Source: 9FT-COMBO-48-23 sp964400675 (GTDB lineage: Bacteria > Chloroflexota > Dehalococcoidia > GIF9 > UBA5629). From it: a DNA stretch of 64,000 bases. The position numbers and the translations under genes were made by a program. The stretch is taken from positions 186,001 to 250,000 of the forward strand of contig CAYNVO010000002.1 in NCBI GenBank assembly GCA_964400675.1, written 5' to 3'. Below the pieces are notes generated by a model. That model searched no databases. It was not told the origin of the DNA and worked only from the letters and a program-made list of their open reading frames with translations. Numbering within the stretch: the stretch's first letter is position 1; every line of letters begins with the position of its first letter. Positions 59,086 to 64,000 of this stretch are shown piece after piece.

Positions 59086-62000
59086 TCACCTTCTGGCTAA
59101 TATGCGTTTTATCTCTGTCTTCAATTGCTTGGCTTCAAACGGCTTCATCAGGTAAGGTGTTTTTGTCTTGTCTAGAAAATCCAGAGTACGTTTCCCCATG
59201 ATATCGCCGGTTATGAAGACTACCCGCTTTACAATTGACGGAGCTATCTTTTGGAATCGCTTGTACAGTTCGATGCCGCTCATGCCCGGCATCTTTATAT
59301 CAAGCAATATGAGGCGGTATCTCTTCTCTTCGACCATCTTTAAAGCATCAGTAGCATTGTCCGTAGTCTCCACGGTATGTCCTTCTTCGGTCAGTACCTG
59401 GCTTATTAACTGCCGTATCACCGGCTCATCGTCTACCACCAGTATCCTGGCTTTAGCTACCTTTTTGGGCTCTTCTATTATTACAGGCTCGGGCATATCC
59501 ATCTGCTTATCTTCAGTGGCTACGGGTAATTCCACGACAAAGGTAGCTCCTTTGCCCGACTGGCTTTCAGCCCATATCTTGCCTTTGTGCTCGGTTACTA
59601 TGCCGTGGCAAACGCTCAATCCAAGCCCTGTTCCCTGACCTACCTCTCTGGTGGTAAAGAAGGGGTTGAATATACTCTCCAGGTTCTCTTTGGTTATACC
59701 CGGGCCGTTGTCTTTAAAAGATATACGTATGGCGTTATCCACATGTTCTGTATTGATTGTCAGCTTGCCTTTGTCATGGGCTAGTTTCATCGCAGTCTCG
59801 GCGTTCATAATTAGATTGAGAAACACCTGCTGGAGTTGACCCGGGTCGGCGATGGTCATGGGTAAGTCACGGGCAAACCGCAGGCTGACTTTTATATTGT
59901 TGGCTGCCAGCGCATAGGCTTGCAGGTCTAGTGTGGTGCGTACAAGTTCGTTGATGTTGACGTATCTTTGCTCCGGCTTGGTCTGACGGGCGAAGGCAAG
60001 CAATTTTTTGACGATGCCGGCTACCCGCTGAGCGCCTTCATTTATAACCTCCACATCCCGTATTATATCCTTGGGGATATCTTTTTTGGCTAATAGCAGG
60101 TGGGCATAGCCGATAACCCCGGTAAGCGGATTGTTTATCTCATGGGCGACACCCGAAGCCAGCTCGCCAACGGAAGCCAGGCGGCTGGCAAGCTGAGCTT
60201 TCTGCTCCAGTTGCCTCTTTTCCTCCGCAGCAAGTTTGCGCTCGGTGACGTCACGCAGAACTCCCCGAAAGCCGATTATCTCGTTTTTTTCGTTTCTTAT
60301 TGGTGAGGCTGAGCTTTCAGCAAATAATTGTCTCCCGTCTTTTCTAATAAGCGCTATATCAAATATTTCAGCCGGCTCACCTGTGCGATATATCCGATTG
60401 TATATTTGGAATGTCTCTTTGACCTTATCGGGTGGTGTGTAGGTCTTGTAGTTCATCCCCATCAACTCTTCTCTGGAGTAGCCCAGGTGGTGGCACAGCG
60501 CATCGTTGAAGAAGGTGTAATTGCCGGCGGTGTCTATTTCAAAGTATGCATCTTTCATATCCTCCAGGATAGTCCGGTATCTCTCTTCTGATTGTCTTAA
60601 AGTCTCCTCTGCCTGTTTGCGCTCGGTGACGTCACGCATAATCCCTCGAAAGCCGATTATCTCGTTTTTTTCGTTTCTTATTGGTGAGGCTGAGCTTTCA
60701 ACAGATATTCGCTTTCCGTCCTTTCTAATCTGTATTACATCGAGCGTTTTAGATGGCTTACCTGTGCGATATATCAGATTGTAGATTTCAAATGCCTCCT
60801 CCCATTTCTCAGGAGGCACGTAAGCGCGGTAGTTCATCCCCATCAACTCTTCTCTGGAGTAGCCCAGGTGGTGGCCCAGCGCATCGTTGAAGAAGGTGTA
60901 ATTGCCGGCAATGTCCATCTCATAGTAGGCTTCCCTCATATTTTCCAGAACACTTCGGTATTTCTCCTCTGACTGCCTTAGCGTCTCCTCCATCTGTTTG
61001 CGCTGGGTGACATCGCGACCAATTCCCCGAAAGCCGATTATCTCGCCATTTTCGTTTCGTAATGGAAAGATAGAGTTTTCGATAACTACTTGTGTTCCGT
61101 CTTTTCTAACCTGTTCCATATCAAACAATTTGCTTGACTCGCCCGTACGGTACACCTGATTGTAAACTTGAAATACCTCTTTGACCCTATCGGGTGGTGT
61201 GTAGGTCTTGTAGTTCATCCCCATCAACTCTTCTCTGGAGTAGCCCAACTGGTGGCACAGTGCGTCATTGAAGAAAGTGTAATTACCGGCGTAGTCCACT
61301 TCGTAGTAAGATTCTTCAATGCCTTCCAGAATATTCCGATATTTCTCCTCCGACCGCCTTAAGGCTTCTAGCATCTGCGTGCGCTCGGTAACATCGCGGC
61401 TGATGCCGCGCCATCCGATGACCTCTCCCCTTTGATTCAGTAAGAGAGAAATTGAGTCCTCGGCAAATATCCGTGCTCCGTCCTTTCTGATCTGTGCCGG
61501 GGAAAACCATTTAAGCGGCTTACCTTTACGATACACTTCAGTATAGGCCTCACTTATTTTTTGGAGATCTTCGGGTTCTGTGTGAACCTGGTAGTTCATC
61601 CCCATCATCTCTTCTCTGGAATAGCCTAGCTTTTTACATAAAGAGTCATTGAAAAAGGTGTAATTGCCGGCCAGGTCTGTTTCATAATAACCCTCTTCCA
61701 TCTCTTCCATAATAGTCCGGTATCTCTCCTCTGACCGTCTTAGAGCCTCCTCCATTTGCAGGCGCTCGGTGATGTCACGGCTGACACCACGGAATCCGAT
61801 AATTTCACCCCTCTCGTTTTTTATGGGAAGTATCGAGATTTCGGCAAATAATCGTCTTCCGTCTTTACAAATACTTTCTCTGGCAAGCAACTTAATAGGC
61901 TCACCTGTACGATAAACCTGATTGTAGACTTGAAATACCTCTTTGACCTTCTCCGGGGGAGTGTAAGTCTTGTAGTTCATTCTTGTCAGCTCTTCTTTGG

Positions 62001-63294
62001 AATAACCTAAGGCGTGACACAGCGCATTGTTGACAAAGGTGATGTTACCGGCAAGGTCAGCCTCGTAGTAGCCCTCTTCCATCTCTTCCATAATAGTCCG
62101 GTATCTCTCCTCTGACCGTCTTAGGGCCTCCTCCATATTCATACGCTCGGTAACGTCACGTCCGACGCCTCTGAAGCCGATTATGTCGCCTTTTTCGTTT
62201 CGCACGGGGAAAGCCCAAAATTCAGCTATGCCGGTATTGCCATCTTTTCGGATGACTTTAAAAGTAACGGCTTCGCTTGGCCGGCCTGTGAGATACACCT
62301 GATTGAAGGCTTCGTACACTTTTTCTACATCTTCAGGAGCAGTGTAAACCTTATAATTATTTCCTATCAGGTCTTCTCTGGAATATCCTAGATTGTGGCA
62401 ATTGGCATCGTTTACGAAGGTAGAATTACCAGCCAGGTCAACCTCGAAGTAACCATCATGTATATCCTCCAGTACGGTCCGGTATCTCTCTTCTGAGCGT
62501 ATTAGCGCCTCTTCCATTTGCGCACGTTCGGTGATGTCATGGCTAACACCACGGAATCCGATTATCTCTCCCTTGTCATTTCGCCTGGGAAATACTGAGG
62601 TCTCGGCAAATCTTTTGATCCCGTCCTTTTGGGTTATTTTGTAATGCAGGTTCCGGATTGGCTTGCCTGTACGGAAAACTCGATTAAAGGCTTTATACAC
62701 TTTATCTACGTCTTCAGCATTGGTATGTGCCCGATAATTTATCCCTGCCATCTCTTTCCTGGAGTATCCCAGCTGGCGGCATACCGCATCATTGAAGGAT
62801 GTGAAATTGCCGGCAAGGTCTACCTCCCAGTAGCCTTCTTGCATGTCTTCCAGGATGGTCCGGTACTTATTCTCTGATTCTAGAAGTGCTTCTTCTGAGC
62901 GCTTGCGCTCGGTGATGTCCTGTGCATAGCCTATCAGACCAGATATGGAGCCATCTTTGTCGAAAATTGGAATCTTGTCTGTCTGTACCCATCTTGTGCC
63001 GCTTGCGGATTCATATTGTTCTATTATATTAAGTTTGGGGCGTCCTGATTTAAAGACTTCCTGGTCGTCATCTGTCATGGCTTGTGCTATCTTGGCCGAA
63101 TAGAAGTCAAAAACTGTTTTTCCTGCAAATTCTTCTTCAGAAAGTTGAAGTGCTTCAGCAAATGCCTTATTGACACGCATAAATTTTCCATCTTTATCTT
63201 TATAGAAAATTATTATCGGAGCAGAATTTATGATGAGTCTGAATTCCTGTTCCTGCTGCTCTTTTGTTTTATTTTTATTATCTTTCATCTCCAC
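59086..63294 (-). CDS. Hybrid histidine kinase with eight PAS domains and a receiver domain
   Basis: A 1402-residue soluble sensor. One diverged PAS (about 15-135) is followed by seven near-identical PAS-PAC units of about 126 residues (about 140-1015), each with ERYRTILEDM-EGYYEVDLAGNYTFFNDALC, LGYSREELMGMNYKTYTPP and GFRGVSRDVTER. Next: HisKA (about 1030-1095; GVAHEINNPLTGVIGYAHLLL with the phospho-His), HATPase (about 1135-1250; NLIMNAETAMK, DNGPGI, GTGLGLSVCHGIV) and REC (about 1283-1400; phospho-Asp in LILLDIKMPGMSG, Lys in YLMKPFE). No membrane segment, so it senses a cytosolic signal. It neighbours an HD-GYP gene on the same strand. Confidence 0.92.
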   Translation of the reverse strand: MEMKDNKNKTKEQQEQEFRLIINSAPIIIFYKDKDGKFMRVNKAFAEALQLSEEEFAGKTVFDFYSAKIAQAMTDDDQEVFKSGRPKLNIIEQYESASGTRWVQTDKIPIFDKDGSISGLIGYAQDITERKRSEEALLESENKYRTILEDMQEGYWEVDLAGNFTSFNDAVCRQLGYSRKEMAGINYRAHTNAEDVDKVYKAFNRVFRTGKPIRNLHYKITQKDGIKRFAETSVFPRRNDKGEIIGFRGVSHDITERAQMEEALIRSEERYRTVLEDIHDGYFEVDLAGNSTFVNDANCHNLGYSREDLIGNNYKVYTAPEDVEKVYEAFNQVYLTGRPSEAVTFKVIRKDGNTGIAEFWAFPVRNEKGDIIGFRGVGRDVTERMNMEEALRRSEERYRTIMEEMEEGYYEADLAGNITFVNNALCHALGYSKEELTRMNYKTYTPPEKVKEVFQVYNQVYRTGEPIKLLARESICKDGRRLFAEISILPIKNERGEIIGFRGVSRDITERLQMEEALRRSEERYRTIMEEMEEGYYETDLAGNYTFFNDSLCKKLGYSREEMMGMNYQVHTEPEDLQKISEAYTEVYRKGKPLKWFSPAQIRKDGARIFAEDSISLLLNQRGEVIGWRGISRDVTERTQMLEALRRSEEKYRNILEGIEESYYEVDYAGNYTFFNDALCHQLGYSREELMGMNYKTYTPPDRVKEVFQVYNQVYRTGESSKLFDMEQVRKDGTQVVIENSIFPLRNENGEIIGFRGIGRDVTQRKQMEETLRQSEEKYRSVLENMREAYYEMDIAGNYTFFNDALGHHLGYSREELMGMNYRAYVPPEKWEEAFEIYNLIYRTGKPSKTLDVIQIRKDGKRISVESSASPIRNEKNEIIGFRGIMRDVTERKQAEETLRQSEERYRTILEDMKDAYFEIDTAGNYTFFNDALCHHLGYSREELMGMNYKTYTPPDKVKETFQIYNRIYRTGEPAEIFDIALIRKDGRQLFAESSASPIRNEKNEIIGFRGVLRDVTERKLAAEEKRQLEQKAQLASRLASVGELASGVAHEINNPLTGVIGYAHLLLAKKDIPKDIIRDVEVINEGAQRVAGIVKKLLAFARQTKPEQRYVNINELVRTTLDLQAYALAANNIKVSLRFARDLPMTIADPGQLQQVFLNLIMNAETAMKLAHDKGKLTINTEHVDNAIRISFKDNGPGITKENLESIFNPFFTTREVGQGTGLGLSVCHGIVTEHKGKIWAESQSGKGATFVVELPVATEDKQMDMPEPVIIEEPKKVAKARILVVDDEPVIRQLISQVLTEEGHTVETTDNATDALKMVEEKRYRLILLDIKMPGMSGIELYKRFQKIAPSIVKRVVFITGDIMGKRTLDFLDKTKTPYLMKPFEAKQLKTEIKRILARR
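60250..62880 (-). repeat. Seven tandem PAS-coding repeats (about 378 bp each)
   Basis: Within the hybrid kinase gene, PAS units 2-8 repeat every 378 bp or so. DNA identity is high: CATCCCCATCAACTCTTC occurs near 60456, 60837 and 61218, and the variant CATCCCCATCATCTCTTC near 61598. The copies at 60250-61340 look the most alike. Recent unequal recombination is likely. Confidence 0.8.
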
Positions 63295-63373
63295 GGTCCC
63301 TCTCTAATCACATCTCACATTGTGTTATATATGCTGAGCACGGGGTATTTCAGGGATTTGTCCGTACGTATAT

Positions 63374-64000
63374 TTAGAACGGATCTTTCTTCCCCTCCGG
63401 CTTTTTTAATTTGGGCATGAAGTTGGTAGCTTTTTTACCCTTGTTTGTCAGGCTCAGGAAAGTATCGACTATGTTAGGGTCGAACTGCTTTCCTTTACCC
63501 CTCTCTAGTTCGGAGCAGGCGTCTTCGGTGGGCATTGCCGGTCGGTATGGGCGGTCTGAGGTCATGGCATCATAGGCGTCAGCCACAGCTAAAGCAAGAG
63601 CTCCTTGTGACAGTATATTGTTGTAGGCTTCAGTAACTGCACTTATGCTTGCGCCCGGTGTCATCTGTTTGCCCGATAGCCCATCGGGATAGCCGGTGCC
63701 ATCATAGCGCTCGTGGTGATGCCGGACCATCTCGAGTATTTCCTTATCTTCTACTATAGGGCTCAGGATTCGTTCTCCAATTTCGCAGTGCGACTTCACC
63801 AGTTCGAACTCTTCGCTGGTGAGCTTACCCGGCTTGTTCAGGATTAATTCGCTCACTCCTATCTTGCCGACGTCGTGGAGCAATCCAGCCATTCTTATCT
63901 TCTCGACCGTGGCTTTCGGAACGTCCAGCTCTTGCGCTACGGTGACGGCTATTTCTGTCACCCTCTCTGAATGCCCGTGAGTGTATTTGTCCTTGGCTTC
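63374..64000 (-). CDS. HD-GYP domain phosphodiesterase, 5' part beyond the window
   Basis: The last 208 or so residues of an HD-GYP protein; the frame stays open to base 64000 (DKYTHGHSERVTEIAVTVAQELDV), so the start and any N-terminal domain lie outside. Motifs: LLHDVGKIGV (HD), SHCEIGERIL, HHHERYDGTGYPDGLSG (GYP) and VADAYDAMTSDRPYR. It should hydrolyse cyclic di-GMP. Between the GYP motif and VADAYDAM there is an extra block of about 17 residues (SISAVTEAYNNILSQGA) that resembles a diverged copy of ALALAVADAYDAM. The C terminus is Lys-rich. Neighbour of the PAS kinase. Confidence 0.9.
   Translation of the reverse strand, partial: EAKDKYTHGHSERVTEIAVTVAQELDVPKATVEKIRMAGLLHDVGKIGVSELILNKPGKLTSEEFELVKSHCEIGERILSPIVEDKEILEMVRHHHERYDGTGYPDGLSGKQMTPGASISAVTEAYNNILSQGALALAVADAYDAMTSDRPYRPAMPTEDACSELERGKGKQFDPNIVDTFLSLTNKGKKATNFMPKLKKPEGKKDPF

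Overview
The window looks like chromosomal DNA of an anaerobic bacterium. I favour a member of the Chloroflexota close to Dehalococcoidia, with moderate confidence, from gene content and style rather than from any marker search. The signs are siroheme-dependent (Ahb) heme synthesis, family 57 glycosidases beside a bacterial glycogen synthase, an R3H/AAA ATPase next to pdxST, HisZ-dependent histidine synthesis, a selenocysteine peroxiredoxin, and several genes whose -10 box sits 6-8 nt before the start codon (leaderless or nearly leaderless mRNAs). No tRNA or 16S/23S rRNA gene was seen; the RNase P RNA gene is present.

Layout. 77-787: peroxiredoxin in which the peroxidatic Cys is encoded by in-frame UGA, followed by a bacterial-type SECIS hairpin. 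827-6727 (-): pdxS, pdxT, R3H ATPase, tmk, mnmA, rnhB, yraN. 6924-8366 (+): zinc-ribbon membrane protein and tsaD. 8353-9945 (-): DUF2851 protein and a small XRE regulator. 9967-12830: a self-contained 2.86 kb transposon with 21-bp inverted ends, a 6-bp target duplication, an IS1-type transposase, small cargo genes and a roughly 470-nt highly structured non-coding RNA. 12951-14989: CIRCE-controlled groES-groEL. 15082-19094: M16 protease, bioY, MBL-fold hydrolase, C4 zinc-ribbon protein and an RNase HI-like gene. 19131-19500: rnpB. 19540-21275: IS3 remnant, truncated PAS sensor, prepilin-like protein. 21620-23164: small protein and S41 protease. 23167-28901 (-): hisZ-hisG-hisD-hisC-hisB, with hisG a tandem duplication. 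29100-31192: NfeD-slipin pair. 31240-36013: birA, sirtuin, two tandem repeat-domain lipoproteins. 36079-40339 (-): purD-purE-purB-purC-purS, purS apparently starting at ACG. 40373-42769: ferritin-like protein, holA, mscS. 42923-52387 (+): glycogen/alpha-glucan operon (glgC, GH57 branching enzyme, glgA, ROK kinase, GH57, PRC-barrel, GH57 glucanotransferase). 52440-58591 (-): heme operon ahbC-ahbD-ahbAB fusion-sirC-like-hemA-hemC. 59086-64000 (-): hybrid histidine kinase with eight PAS domains and a partial HD-GYP protein.

How the parts fit. The heme operon covers glutamyl-tRNA to glutamate-semialdehyde (HemA), the tetrapyrrole chain (HemC), sirohydrochlorin formation and ferrochelation (the SirC-like enzyme, in part), and siroheme to heme (AhbAB, AhbC, AhbD); hemL, hemB, hemD and the uroporphyrinogen methyltransferase must lie elsewhere. 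The glycogen operon can make ADP-glucose, polymerise it, branch it and trim it. The his operon encodes HisZ, HisG, HisD, HisC and HisB only.

Most unusual items: the selenoprotein with its SECIS, the transposon with its structured RNA and its insertion into the spacer of a regulator promoter, the duplicated HisG whose two halves have lost complementary motifs, the ACG start of purS, and the PdxT tail built from an interspersed repeat.
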